Assembly (NCBI GenBank): GCA_024235915.1
Contig: JACKLO010000016.1
Location: 91,759-155,758, forward strand
Direction: 5' to 3'
DNA: 64,000 nt
DNA from: Burkholderiaceae bacterium
GTDB taxonomy: Bacteria; Pseudomonadota; Gammaproteobacteria; Burkholderiales; Burkholderiaceae_C
A program made the position numbers and the translations under genes. The notes beneath the pieces are model-generated. The model did not search any database. It was given only the letters and a program-made list of their open reading frames with translations, and was not told where the DNA came from. Within the stretch, counting starts at the first letter, position 1, and every line of letters begins with the position of its first letter. This document shows positions 45,930-55,254 of this stretch, piece after piece.

Positions 45930-47390
45930 TCAGCGCGCCTGCGCGAGCAGCCAATGCACCAGCAGCGGCACCGGCCGGCCGGTGGAGCCCTTGGCGGCGC
46001 CGGACTTCCAGGCCGTGCCGGCAATGTCCAGGTGCGCCCAGCGGAACTTGCCGGTGAAGCGCTTGAGGAACATCGCTGCCGTGATGGCGCCACCGGCGCG
46101 GCCGGCGATGTTGGCCATGTCGGCGAAGTTGCTCTTCAGGCCCTCGTCGTACTCGGCATCCACGGGCATGCGCCAGGCCGGGTCACCACCACGCTCACCC
46201 GCGTCCAGCAGCGCCTGCGCCAGCGCATCGTCGGCGCTGAACAGGCCGCTGCGGTGGTGGCCCAGGGCGATCACGCAGGCGCCGGTGAGCGTCGCGATGT
46301 CGACCACGGCCGCCGGCTTGAAGCGCTCGGCGTAGGTGAGCGCGTCGCACAGGATCAGCCGGCCCTCGGCGTCGGTGTTGAGGATCTCGATGGTCTGCCC
46401 GCTCATGCTGGTGACCACGTCACCCGGCTTGACGGCCTTGCCGCCGGGCATGTTCTCGGTGGCCGGGATGAGGCCGACCACGTTGACCGGCGGCTGCAGT
46501 TCGGCCAGGGCCTTGAAGGCGCCGAGCACGCTGGCGGCGCCCCCCATGTCGAACTTCATCTCGTCCATCTCGGCACCGGGCTTCAGCGAGATGCCACCGG
46601 TGTCGAAAGTGATGCCCTTGCCCACCAGCACCACGGGTGCGTCGGTCTTGGCCCCGCCACTGTAGCGCAGCACGATGAACTTCGGCGGCTCGGCCGAGCC
46701 CTGGGCCACTGCCATGAAGCTCCCCATGCCGAGCTTCTCGCAGTCCTTGCGCTCCAGCACGTCGGCCTTGATGCGCGGTGCCTTGGCCAGCTTCTTGGCC
46801 TCCGCCGCCAGATAGGCCGGCGTGCAGACATTGCCGGGGCGGTTGGCGCACTCGCGCGCCAGGTCCACGCCAGCGGCAATGCCCAAGCCCTGCTTCAGGC
46901 CTGCGTCGGCTGCTGCAGCCTGGGCCTTGTCGACCAGCAGGCTCACACGCTTGAGCTTGCCGGCGGCCGGCGCGCTGGGCTTGGTCGCGCGGTAGACGTA
47001 GCTGGCTTCGGTAACGGCGGCCACCAGGGCCTCGGCAGCGGCTGCGTCCACAGCCGCGGCGCCGGCGCTGAGCACGGCCAGATGCGCGCTACCGCCACCC
47101 TTCAGCAGCGCCACCCCGGCAGACACCGCCTTGCGGAACGCCGACACGCCGGCATCGGCGGCAAAGGCGAACACGACGCGGCGGGCCTTCACCCCTTCGA
47201 CGCCGGCGGTCCAGGCCGTCCGGCCCGCCTTGAAGTCAAAGTCGCCGTCGCGCACCAGCTGCTGGCAGGCAGCCGCCAGAGCCTTGGGCAGCGCAGCCGG
47301 CACGGCGTCTCCGCCGACAATCACGAGCAGGGCATCGGCCGCCACGGCGGCCACGCCGCCAGCGCCGGGCACCAGAGTCTTGAAGTCCAT
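45930..47390 (-). CDS. pepA: Leucyl aminopeptidase (M17)
   Basis: 486 residues. The metal-binding core lies in VGKGITFDTGGISLKPGAEMDEMK (in two parts), and the signature NTDAEGRLILCDALTYAE follows at about 345. It is a hexameric zinc/manganese aminopeptidase of the cytoplasm, which can also bind DNA in some bacteria. It is divergent from lptF; the intervening 41 bases must hold both promoters. Confidence 0.96.
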   Translation of the reverse strand: MDFKTLVPGAGGVAAVAADALLVIVGGDAVPAALPKALAAACQQLVRDGDFDFKAGRTAWTAGVEGVKARRVVFAFAADAGVSAFRKAVSAGVALLKGGGSAHLAVLSAGAAAVDAAAAEALVAAVTEASYVYRATKPSAPAAGKLKRVSLLVDKAQAAAADAGLKQGLGIAAGVDLARECANRPGNVCTPAYLAAEAKKLAKAPRIKADVLERKDCEKLGMGSFMAVAQGSAEPPKFIVLRYSGGAKTDAPVVLVGKGITFDTGGISLKPGAEMDEMKFDMGGAASVLGAFKALAELQPPVNVVGLIPATENMPGGKAVKPGDVVTSMSGQTIEILNTDAEGRLILCDALTYAERFKPAAVVDIATLTGACVIALGHHRSGLFSADDALAQALLDAGERGGDPAWRMPVDAEYDEGLKSNFADMANIAGRAGGAITAAMFLKRFTGKFRWAHLDIAGTAWKSGAAKGSTGRPVPLLVHWLLAQAR

Positions 47391-47431
47391 AATCGGTGGT
47401 TCCTGGCCGTTTCAGGCCCGAAAAACCAAAG

Positions 47432-48553
47432 ATGGTATTCGATACGACCGTCCGCCGAGAGCTGGCGCGCAGTTTCGGCGCGACCCTCGTGGTCATCCTG
47501 ACCATCGTGCTGACGATGCTGCTGATCCGCACCGTGGGCCAGGCCGCCAAGGGCCAGGTCGCCCCGCAGGACGTGGTGCTGCTGCTGGGCTTCGTCGCGC
47601 TGTCGAACCTGCCGACGATGCTGGCGTTGTCGCTGTTCGTGGCGGTGGTGGTCACGCTGGGGCGCATGTACCGCGACAGCGAAATGGTGATCTGGTTCGC
47701 CAGCGGCATCGGCCTGCGCCGCTTCGTGCGTCCGGTGTTGCGCACCAGCTGGCCGGTGCTGCTGGTGATCGCGGTGCTGACGCTGTTCGTCGTGCCCTGG
47801 GGCAGCCGCAGCGGGCTGGAACTGCGCGACCGCTACGCCGCCCGTTCGGACCTGTCGCGCGTGACGCCGGGTGTCTTCCAGCAGTCGTCCGACGGTTCAC
47901 GCGTGTTCTTCATCGAACGCAACGGCACGGAGGCAGCGCCGTCCAGCGGCGAAACAACCGCCCAGGCCCTGGCCCGCAACGTCTTCGTCCTTGCGAGCAA
48001 TGGCGACCATGAGTCGGTCACGTCGGCCAGCAGCGGCCGCATCGACAGCACCGGTGAGGCCCAGGTGCTGGTGCTTGAACGCGGCCAGCGCACCGACCTC
48101 GACCGCGCCACCGGCGACCGTGCGCGTGCCAGCTTCGAGGACTACCGCGTGCGCATCGACGAGCGTGCGGCCCGTCTGGCCACACAGCTGCAACCCCGCG
48201 CGATGGCCACGGTCGACCTGCTGGGCGACCCTTCACTGCCGCACCAGGGCGAACTGGCTTGGCGCATCGGGCTCGCGCTGGGGGCGGCCAACCTGCTGCT
48301 GCTGGGCATCGGGCTGTCGGCCACCTCGCCGCGCCGGGCCAGCAACTGGAACCTGCTGTTCGGGCTGCTGGCCTTCGTCGTCTACTACAACCTGATCGGG
48401 CTCTCCGGGGCCTGGATCACGTCCGGGCGCCTGGACATGGGCGCGGCCCTGCTCGTGCTGCATGGCAAGGCGCTGGCGCTGGCGATGCTGGTCTTGATCT
48501 GGCGCGAGCAAGGCGGGCTGCGCCGCCTGCGGTTTCGCAAGGCAGCCGCATGA
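47432..48553 (+). CDS. lptF: LPS export ABC transporter permease LptF
   Basis: 373 residues, six transmembrane helices in two sets of three around a periplasmic beta-jellyroll domain (about 105-265). The N-terminus MVFDTTVRRELARSFGATLVVILTIVL and the C-terminal helices (GLLAFVVYYNLIGLSGAWI) fit LptF. With LptG and LptB2 it extracts LPS from the inner membrane. ATG 47432 is chosen by family N-terminus. Its end overlaps the lptG ATG. Confidence 0.95.
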   Translation: MVFDTTVRRELARSFGATLVVILTIVLTMLLIRTVGQAAKGQVAPQDVVLLLGFVALSNLPTMLALSLFVAVVVTLGRMYRDSEMVIWFASGIGLRRFVRPVLRTSWPVLLVIAVLTLFVVPWGSRSGLELRDRYAARSDLSRVTPGVFQQSSDGSRVFFIERNGTEAAPSSGETTAQALARNVFVLASNGDHESVTSASSGRIDSTGEAQVLVLERGQRTDLDRATGDRARASFEDYRVRIDERAARLATQLQPRAMATVDLLGDPSLPHQGELAWRIGLALGAANLLLLGIGLSATSPRRASNWNLLFGLLAFVVYYNLIGLSGAWITSGRLDMGAALLVLHGKALALAMLVLIWREQGGLRRLRFRKAAA

Positions 48554-49647
48554 AGACCGTCCGCCGCCTGCTGTACCGGGACATCGTCTCGTCGGTCACC
48601 TTCGTCGGCATCGCCTTCCTGTCGCTGTTCTTCTTCATCGACCTGGTCGATCAACTCGACAGCATCGGCCAGCGAGGCCGCACGCTGGGGGTGGCGGTGA
48701 CGACGGCGTTGCTGGCCTTGCCGGGGCACCTGTACGAGCTGCTGCCGATTGCGGTGCTGATCGGCGCCATCTACGCGCTGTCGCGCCTGGCGCAGAACTC
48801 GGAGTTCACCATCCTGCGTACCGGCGGCCTCGGTCCGCGGCGCGCGCTGCTGCTCCTGGCCGCGCTCGGTGCCGCGTTTGCCGCGCTGACCTTCGTCGTC
48901 GGCGACGTGGTCGCCCCCGCCAGTGAGCGCCAGATGGTGCTGGTGAAGGCCAAGGCCGCCGGTGGTCTGCGCCTGTCCGGCCCCGGGGCCTGGCTCAAGG
49001 AGCGCCAGGACACACCGCAAGGCCCGCGGTCGGTGTCGGTCAACGTGGGCGGCCTGAGCGCCGACGGCACGATGCGGGACGTGCGCATCTTCGTGTTCGA
49101 TGCCGAAGGCCGGCTGCTGCAGCGGCTGTCGGCCCCGCGGGCCGAAGCCGGGCCTTCCGGCTGGCGGCTGGAAGACGCGGAATCCCTGCGCTGGCCTGCC
49201 GACGACGGTGCCGTAGCGGTGGAACGCCAGGCCACGCTGGACTGGCCCAGTGGCCTGGACCAGGCCGTGGTGGCCGCCGCCCTTCTGCCCGCCGAGACCA
49301 TGACCACGCTGGAGCTGTGGCGCTACAGCCGCCACCTGGAATCGCAGGACCAGGCGGCACAGCGCTATGAACTGCAGTTCTGGAAGCGTGCGCTGTACCC
49401 GATGGCCTGCGTGGTGATGATGGCGCTGGCCTTACCCTTCGCCTACCTGTCGGCGCGGGCGGGTGGTGTCAGCCTGAAGGTCTTCGGCGGCATCATGCTG
49501 GGCATCAGCTTCGTGCTGCTGAACAACATCGCCGGCCACATCGGGGTGCTGGCGGACATGACGCCCTGGATGGTCTCTGCCGCGCCCGGGCTGTTCTACC
49601 TGCTGCTGTCACTGGCGGCATTCGCCTGGCTGGTGCGCTACCGTTGA
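48550..49647 (+). CDS. lptG: LPS export ABC transporter permease LptG
   Basis: 365 residues with the same topology as LptF: MKTVRRLLYRDIVSSVTFVGIAFLSLFFFIDLVD at the start in two parts, a periplasmic jellyroll, and C-terminal helices SLKVFGGIMLGISFVLLNNIAGHIG. The ATG overlaps the lptF stop (ATGA), giving the usual lptFG pair. Confidence 0.95.
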   Translation: MKTVRRLLYRDIVSSVTFVGIAFLSLFFFIDLVDQLDSIGQRGRTLGVAVTTALLALPGHLYELLPIAVLIGAIYALSRLAQNSEFTILRTGGLGPRRALLLLAALGAAFAALTFVVGDVVAPASERQMVLVKAKAAGGLRLSGPGAWLKERQDTPQGPRSVSVNVGGLSADGTMRDVRIFVFDAEGRLLQRLSAPRAEAGPSGWRLEDAESLRWPADDGAVAVERQATLDWPSGLDQAVVAAALLPAETMTTLELWRYSRHLESQDQAAQRYELQFWKRALYPMACVVMMALALPFAYLSARAGGVSLKVFGGIMLGISFVLLNNIAGHIGVLADMTPWMVSAAPGLFYLLLSLAAFAWLVRYR

Positions 49648-49651
49648 GTTC

Positions 49652-50056
49652 ATGAACGCATCAACGACCCAGGGCATCGTGCTCTTTGCCCACGGCGCCC
49701 GCGACCCTCGCTGGGCCCTGCCCTTCGAGGCCGTGGCGGCGCGCCTGCTTGCACGTGCGCCCGCCGTGCAGGTGCGGCTGGCCTTTCTGGAACTGATGAC
49801 GCCAGACCTGCCCACCGCCGCTGCCGAACTGGCGGCCGCCGGCTGTACCGAAGTGACCGTGCTGCCGCTGTTCCTGGGCGCGGGCGGCCATGTGCGCAAG
49901 GACCTGCCACTGATCGTCGACGGCCTGCGTGCGGCGCATCCCAGCGTGCGCTGGGACCTGCAACCGCCGGTGGGCGAACTGCCGTCGGTCATCGACGCAA
50001 TGGCAGGCGCGGCGATGGACGCGCTGGGCCGGCGCAGCGCGCAGGAGCGCGATTGA
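49652..50056 (+). CDS. CbiX/SirB-like sirohydrochlorin chelatase
   Basis: 134 residues, the short single-domain form. The metal-chelatase histidine is in FAHGARDPRW, and a second conserved region is TVLPLFLGAGGHVRKDLP with its histidine and lysine. Short CbiX proteins insert cobalt or iron into sirohydrochlorin for cobalamin or siroheme. Its stop overlaps the TTG start of the CysB-like regulator, which supports a siroheme/sulfite-reduction role over cobalamin. Confidence 0.9.
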   Translation: MNASTTQGIVLFAHGARDPRWALPFEAVAARLLARAPAVQVRLAFLELMTPDLPTAAAELAAAGCTEVTVLPLFLGAGGHVRKDLPLIVDGLRAAHPSVRWDLQPPVGELPSVIDAMAGAAMDALGRRSAQERD

Positions 50057-51003
50057 ACCTTCATCAGTTCCGCTATGTGCGCGAGGCGGTGCGGCGCGGG
50101 CTGAACCTCACCGAGGCGGCCAAGGCGCTGCACACCTCGCAGCCCGGCGTGAGCAAGGCGATCCTCGAACTCGAGGAAGAGCTGGGCGTGCGCATCTTCC
50201 AGCGCCACGGCAAACGGCTGCGCAACATCACCGAGCCGGGCACGCAGGTGCTGGCGTCGATCGAACGCATCCTGCAGGAGCTGGAAAACCTGCGCCGCAT
50301 CGGCCAGGAGTACTCGCGGCAGGAGAGCGGCACGCTGTCCATCGCCACCACGCACACGCAGGCGCGCTACATGCTGCCGGCGCCGATTGCCGCGTTGCGC
50401 CAACGCTACCCCGCCGTGCGCGTGGCCCTGCACCAGGGCAATCCGGAACAGGTGGTGCGCATGCTGCTGGACGGCGCGGCCGACATTGGCCTGGCCACCG
50501 AGTCGCTGGAGGAGCACGCCGACCTGATCTCCCTGCCCTGCTACGACTGGCAGCACGTGGTGGTGGTGCCTGCCAGCCACGCGCTGGCGGAGGGACCACC
50601 ACCGACGCTGGAACAGCTGGCAGCACTGCCGCTGGTGTCCTACCACCCCAGCTTCACCGGTCGGCGGCGGATCGACCAGGCCTTCGCGCAGCGGCGGCTG
50701 ACCCCGGATTTCGTGCTTGAGGCCATCGACGCCGACGTCATCAAGACCTATGTGCGCCTGGGCCTGGGCGTGGGCCTGGTGGCGGAGATGGCCATGCGCC
50801 CCGAGGACGCCGCAGCCGACGCCGGCCTGGTGGCACGGCCCGTGGGCCACCTCTTTGGCCGCAATGTCTCGCGCGTGGCCTTCCGCCGCGGAGCCTATTT
50901 GCGGCACTTCGTTTACACCTTCGCCGAACTGCTGTCCGACCGGCTGACCCGCGCGCTCATCGAGCGCGCGGTGGCCGGCGGCGGCGACGACTATTCGCTG
51001 TGA
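50053..51003 (+). CDS. CysB-family LysR regulator
   Basis: 316 residues. The N-terminus MNLHQFRYVREAVRRGLNLTEAAKALHTSQPGVSK (in two parts) and the TTHTQARYMLP segment are hallmarks of CysB/Cbl regulators of sulfate assimilation, which respond to O-acetylserine, N-acetylserine or adenosine phosphosulfate. The start is TTG at 50053, overlapping the chelatase stop; no ATG or GTG is near. The downstream aminotransferase overlaps its end. Confidence 0.94.
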   Translation: MNLHQFRYVREAVRRGLNLTEAAKALHTSQPGVSKAILELEEELGVRIFQRHGKRLRNITEPGTQVLASIERILQELENLRRIGQEYSRQESGTLSIATTHTQARYMLPAPIAALRQRYPAVRVALHQGNPEQVVRMLLDGAADIGLATESLEEHADLISLPCYDWQHVVVVPASHALAEGPPPTLEQLAALPLVSYHPSFTGRRRIDQAFAQRRLTPDFVLEAIDADVIKTYVRLGLGVGLVAEMAMRPEDAAADAGLVARPVGHLFGRNVSRVAFRRGAYLRHFVYTFAELLSDRLTRALIERAVAGGGDDYSL

Positions 51004-52169
51004 GCGCCGACATGAGCCTTCCGACCCCCAGCTTCCCCAGCCGCCTGCCCACGGTGGGCACAACCATCTTCACCGTGATGTCGGCGCTGGCCACGCGCAC
51101 CGGGGCCGTGAACCTCGGCCAGGGCTTTCCCGACTTCGATTGCGACCCGGCACTGCCGGAGCAGGTCTGCCAGGCGATGAAGCGCGGCCTCAACCAGTAC
51201 CCGCCGATGGCCGGCGTGCCGGTGCTGCGGCAGGCCGTGGCGGACAAGATCGCCACGCTCTACGGCCATGCATACGAAGCCGAAACAGAGATCACCGTGA
51301 CGGCCGGTGCCACACAGGCCATCCTGACGGCGGTGCTGTGCTGCGTGCATCCGGGTGACGAGGTCATCGTGCTCGAGCCCTGCTACGACAGCTACGCGCC
51401 GAACATCGAACTCGCGGGCGGACGTGTCATCCGTGTGCCGCTGACGGCCGGCAGTTTCCGTCCGGACTTTGCGGCCATTGCGGCCGCGCTGGGGCCGCGC
51501 ACGCGCGCCATCATCGTCAACTCGCCGCACAACCCCACCGGCACGGTGTGGACGCGCGAGGAGATGCAGACGCTCGCCGACCTGCTGGCGCCCACTGATG
51601 TGCTGTTGATCAGCGACGAGGTCTACGAACACATGGTGTTCGACGGCCGGCCGCATGTGTCGGCGTCGGCGATCCCTGCGCTGGCGGCACGTAGCTTCGT
51701 GGTGTCGAGCTTCGGCAAAACCTTTCACGTCACCGGCTGGAAGGTGGGCACCGTGGCGGCGCCGGCGGCGCTGACGGCGGAGTTCCGCAAGGTGCACCAG
51801 TTCAACGTCTTCACCGTCAACACGCCCGTGCAGCATGCGCTGGCGGCCTACCTGGCCGACCCCCGGCCCTACCTCGGCCTGGGCGCGTTCTATCAGGCCA
51901 AGCGCGACCGCTTCCGCGCCGGTCTGGCGTCGACACGGCTGCGGCTGCTGCCCAGCGAGGGCACCTACTTCCAGACCGTGGACTACAGCGCCGTCAGCAC
52001 CCTGGGCGAGGCCGCGTTCTGCGAATGGCTGACCACCGAAGTGGGTGTCGCGGCGATTCCGATCAGCGCCTTCTACGCCGACGCGCGTGAACAGGGCCTG
52101 GCGCGGCTGTGCTTCGCCAAGAAGGACGAGACGCTGGACATGGCGCTGGGTCGGCTGCAGCGTCTGTAG
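51000..52169 (+). CDS. Methionine aminotransferase-like PLP enzyme (class I/II)
   Basis: 389 residues. NLGQGFPDFDCDPALPE substrate region, NSPHNPTGTVW, and the PLP lysine in VSSFGKTFHVTGWKVG near 240. It resembles YbdL-type methionine/kynurenine aminotransferases, which regenerate methionine from its keto acid in the salvage pathway. The GTG at 51000 overlaps the regulator stop; ATG 51012 is an alternative. The coupling to a CysB-like regulator suggests a role in sulfur amino acid metabolism. Confidence 0.9.
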   Translation: MSADMSLPTPSFPSRLPTVGTTIFTVMSALATRTGAVNLGQGFPDFDCDPALPEQVCQAMKRGLNQYPPMAGVPVLRQAVADKIATLYGHAYEAETEITVTAGATQAILTAVLCCVHPGDEVIVLEPCYDSYAPNIELAGGRVIRVPLTAGSFRPDFAAIAAALGPRTRAIIVNSPHNPTGTVWTREEMQTLADLLAPTDVLLISDEVYEHMVFDGRPHVSASAIPALAARSFVVSSFGKTFHVTGWKVGTVAAPAALTAEFRKVHQFNVFTVNTPVQHALAAYLADPRPYLGLGAFYQAKRDRFRAGLASTRLRLLPSEGTYFQTVDYSAVSTLGEAAFCEWLTTEVGVAAIPISAFYADAREQGLARLCFAKKDETLDMALGRLQRL

Positions 52170-52251
52170 GACTCGCGGGACTGGCAGGGCTTGCTGGGCT
52201 TCGGGGCTTTGACGCCCGGATGCCTTGGACCTCTTCGCCGCCGGGGCGCGG

Positions 52252-54261
52252 TCAGCGCCTGCGTTCGATCACCGACTCGTCATGTGTCGGCCCCAGGTCC
52301 AGGTCCAGCGGCGCGGTGGGCTGGACTTCGGGCGGCGCTTCATCGTCGCCGAAGTAGGGGCGCGGTGAGGTCTGCACGAAGCCTGGTGCGTCGTTGAGCG
52401 GCAGCAGCACGTCCACGGACGCACCGCCGCCCGAAGTCGATTCCAGCAGGTCACGCGCCAACGCGTACAACATCAGCAGTTCACGGTAGGCCGGCAGGTC
52501 GAAGAGTTCGCCACCGTCCTTGCGGAACAGCAGCGACTCCAGTTCCGCCATGGCGTCCAGCGGCTGCGGCCACACACGCTGCAGCCAGTCGATCACCGCC
52601 GGGTAGTCCTCCAGCGCGCGGCCGTCGTGACCCGCGGCGTCCCAGGCCGGTGCATGGGCGTTGAAGCGCTGGTTGAAACGGTCACGCGTACGCTCGTAGG
52701 CCGCGCGGTCCTCGCGCCGGTGGTAGATGTCCAGCAGCTTGAGGTAAGGCAGCGGGCTCGCGCCGCCCGCGTCACGCAGATGCGAGACCAGCAGGTCGAT
52801 GGCGGCGTCGTCCTGACCGAGCACCACGAAGAACTCGGCCTGCTGTTCCAGGTCGATCAGTTCCTCGGCGCTGACATCCCGCGACGAACCGACCGCCGCC
52901 CCAGCAGGCACCCCACCGATCGCAGGCGCCGGCATCGACACCAAGGGCATCGTGCGCTGCGACGGTGGCACATCGTCATACCAGGCCGGCGGCTGGGTGG
53001 GCGCGGGGTCCGGCATCTCCGAAGGCGTCGGCTGATGCACGGGTGCCAGACCGGCACCCACGGCACCGAGGCCACCATGGCGCTGGCCGCGTTCCACCAG
53101 CAGTGGCACCTGAGACGGTGTCGGCACCTCCGCGCGTTGGGCCGGCGCCGCGGCAGCAGCAGGACGATCGGCCACGGCTGCGCGGGGTGACGCGGCGGCC
53201 TGCGCCGCGGCCAACCAGCCTTGATGCCGCTCTCGCTCGAGTTCGCGCAGACGAATCCAGAGCCACGTGGCCAGGCCGGCAAAGGCCACGATGGCCAGCA
53301 GCAACGGCCACAACCAACGCGCGCCGGACTCGGCCGCCTCGGCACGCGCACTGAGTTGCGCCAGCAGCCGCTGTTGATCCCGGGCCGCATCGCTCAGCTG
53401 GCGCACGCTGTCTTCCAGCGCAGCGATGCGCGCCTGCGACGCCGACGCCGCCGCGATGGCCGCCTTCACGGCCTCGTTGGCGCGGTCCACGAGGAGCAGC
53501 GTCTCGGCAGATTCCGCCCCTGGCACCGCCGTCGGGGTTCCTGCGGCCGCAGTCGAGGCGGGCAAGACCACGCGGGGCTCGTCCAGCCGCAATCGCGCCG
53601 CGGGCGGCGCCTGCACATCGTCGGGCTGGGCCACCACCTTCGGCTTCGGCCGCGGTTTCGGCCTCGGCTTCGGTTTGGGCGCAGGTCGTGGCGTGGCGGC
53701 GGAAGCCACGACCTCGGCCGTCGGCGCAGCAGCTCGTACGGCCACCTGCGGCACCGGGGTGACGGCAGGCTGGGGAACGGCCGGCGCCGCCGGGACCGCA
53801 TCTGCTGCCGCGGCCGGCTGTCCCGCAGGCACTGGCGCCCGCGCCAATTGCTCGGGCACCGCCGGCAGCGGCGACAATGGCGGGTCGGCAAACACCGTGT
53901 AGCTGCGAGAGACCCGCTGGACGCAGCCGGCCTGCACGTCCACAGAGACCAGCGGCTCGTCGATTCGGCTGGTGGTGCGCACACGCACCACGGCCGTGTT
54001 GTCAGGGCCGGTCGTCACCAAGGTGCCGATGGCCTGCGCCGGCAGGTTGCGATCACCCACCAGCACGGCGGCACGCACGCAGCTGTCATCCAGCGATTCA
54101 CCGTCCGCCAGCCGCAGCACCACGCGGAAATCGAGCGGGCGGCCCAGCGTGGTCGACGGCGTACCGCTGCCGAAGCCCAGACCCCAGGCGGGCCAAGCCG
54201 CACCCAGGCCGATGGCCACGATCACACTGGCGATGGATGGAATCCGCTTCTTCTGATGCAT
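52252..54261 (-). CDS. FimV/HubP-like polar or pilus-associated protein
   Basis: 669 residues. Signal segment (IASVIVAIGLGAAWPAWG), then the FimV N-terminal periplasmic domain (SGTPSTTLGRPLDFRVVLRLADGESLDDSCVRA in two parts). A long Pro/Ala/Lys-rich stretch with KPKPRPKPRPKPK repeats follows, then a coiled coil (RIAALEDSVRQLSDAARDQQRLLAQ) and a single transmembrane helix near 330-350. The cytoplasmic C-terminal part has TPR-like repeats (LGQDDAAIDLLVSHLRD). FimV/HubP proteins organise cell poles and type IV pili. There is no canonical C-terminal FimV motif that I can recognise. Confidence 0.82.
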   Translation of the reverse strand: MHQKKRIPSIASVIVAIGLGAAWPAWGLGFGSGTPSTTLGRPLDFRVVLRLADGESLDDSCVRAAVLVGDRNLPAQAIGTLVTTGPDNTAVVRVRTTSRIDEPLVSVDVQAGCVQRVSRSYTVFADPPLSPLPAVPEQLARAPVPAGQPAAAADAVPAAPAVPQPAVTPVPQVAVRAAAPTAEVVASAATPRPAPKPKPRPKPRPKPKVVAQPDDVQAPPAARLRLDEPRVVLPASTAAAGTPTAVPGAESAETLLLVDRANEAVKAAIAAASASQARIAALEDSVRQLSDAARDQQRLLAQLSARAEAAESGARWLWPLLLAIVAFAGLATWLWIRLRELERERHQGWLAAAQAAASPRAAVADRPAAAAAPAQRAEVPTPSQVPLLVERGQRHGGLGAVGAGLAPVHQPTPSEMPDPAPTQPPAWYDDVPPSQRTMPLVSMPAPAIGGVPAGAAVGSSRDVSAEELIDLEQQAEFFVVLGQDDAAIDLLVSHLRDAGGASPLPYLKLLDIYHRREDRAAYERTRDRFNQRFNAHAPAWDAAGHDGRALEDYPAVIDWLQRVWPQPLDAMAELESLLFRKDGGELFDLPAYRELLMLYALARDLLESTSGGGASVDVLLPLNDAPGFVQTSPRPYFGDDEAPPEVQPTAPLDLDLGPTHDESVIERRR

Positions 54262-54365
54262 GCCCGGCAGAGGTCGGAATCCGACGCTGGGGCACTCTAG
54301 CACGAAGCGTTACACGTTCCGCGCAACGCTCGGGCCGCGTTGCGACGCATGCCACAATGAAACGC

Positions 54366-55151
54366 ATGGCTTCGCAGATGTTGACCGAACAGCGCGGCAG
54401 CACGCTGGTGCTGACACTGAGCGACCCGGCGTCGCGCAACAGCCTGTCGCCGCAGGCCAGCGCCGCCGGTCTTGAGGCGCTGGAGCGCGCTGCGGCCGAT
54501 GCCGAAGTCCGCTGCGTGGTGCTGCGCGGCGATGGCGAGCACTTCTGCGGCGGCGGCAACCTCCCCCGGCTGCTGGGGGTGCGAGACGGCACGCCCGAGC
54601 CCCAGATTGAATCGATGCGCCTGCTGCACGCCTTTGTGGAGGCGCTGGTGACCTTGCCCAAGCCGGTGATCGCCGCGGTGGAAGGCTTCGCCGCCGGTGC
54701 TGGCGTAGGCCTCGTGCTGGCCTGCGATCTCGTGGTCGCGGCGGAAGACGCGAAGTTCGTGCTGTCCTACGGCCGCGTCGGCCTGTCGCCCGACGCCGGC
54801 GCCACCTGGCAGCTGGCGCGCCGGGTGCCACGGGCGCAGGCCATGCGCATGCTCTGGTTGCCCAGCCCTCAACCCGTCCAGGCCTGGCAGCAGATGGGCC
54901 TGATCAACGAGGTGGCCGACGCCGGCCACGCGCTGCCCCGTGCCCTGGCGCTGGCCGATGAACTGGCGGCCATGGCCCCCAACGCGATGGCCAGTGCCAA
55001 GCAGCTGATGAACGAGGCCGTGGTGTCGCCACTGCGCGAGCAACTCGACCGCGAGCGCGACCACTTCGTGCGCAACCTCTTCCACGACAACGGCGGCGAA
55101 GGCATCAGCGCCTTCCTCGAAAAACGCCGGCCGAAGTTCTCGGCGGGTTGA
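54366..55151 (+). CDS. Enoyl-CoA hydratase/isomerase family protein
   Basis: 261 residues, crotonase fold: LRGDGEHFCGGGNLPRLL and VEGFAAGAGVGLVLACDLVVAA form the oxyanion hole, and YGRVGLSPDAGATWQLAR provides the usual acid region, where the second catalytic position is Asp rather than Glu. Homologues often carry this Asp (PaaG-like isomerases). Start ATG 54366; ATG 54357 would add three residues. It is upstream of, but separated by 103 bases from, the Crp/Fnr regulator. Confidence 0.88.
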   Translation: MASQMLTEQRGSTLVLTLSDPASRNSLSPQASAAGLEALERAAADAEVRCVVLRGDGEHFCGGGNLPRLLGVRDGTPEPQIESMRLLHAFVEALVTLPKPVIAAVEGFAAGAGVGLVLACDLVVAAEDAKFVLSYGRVGLSPDAGATWQLARRVPRAQAMRMLWLPSPQPVQAWQQMGLINEVADAGHALPRALALADELAAMAPNAMASAKQLMNEAVVSPLREQLDRERDHFVRNLFHDNGGEGISAFLEKRRPKFSAG

Positions 55152-55254
55152 CACGAACGAACGCGCGTGGAGCGCCGTCTCCGCGCCGCCCAGAAGCGCG
55201 CGCAGGCCGCGGCGTCGCGCGCGCGATCCGACGCTGTCGCGTCAGGGACAAGGC

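Noticed and set aside
53630..53690. CRISPR-like or tandem DNA repeat
   Set aside because: The repetition is of Lys-Pro/Arg-Pro codons within the FimV-like gene, with no spacer structure.
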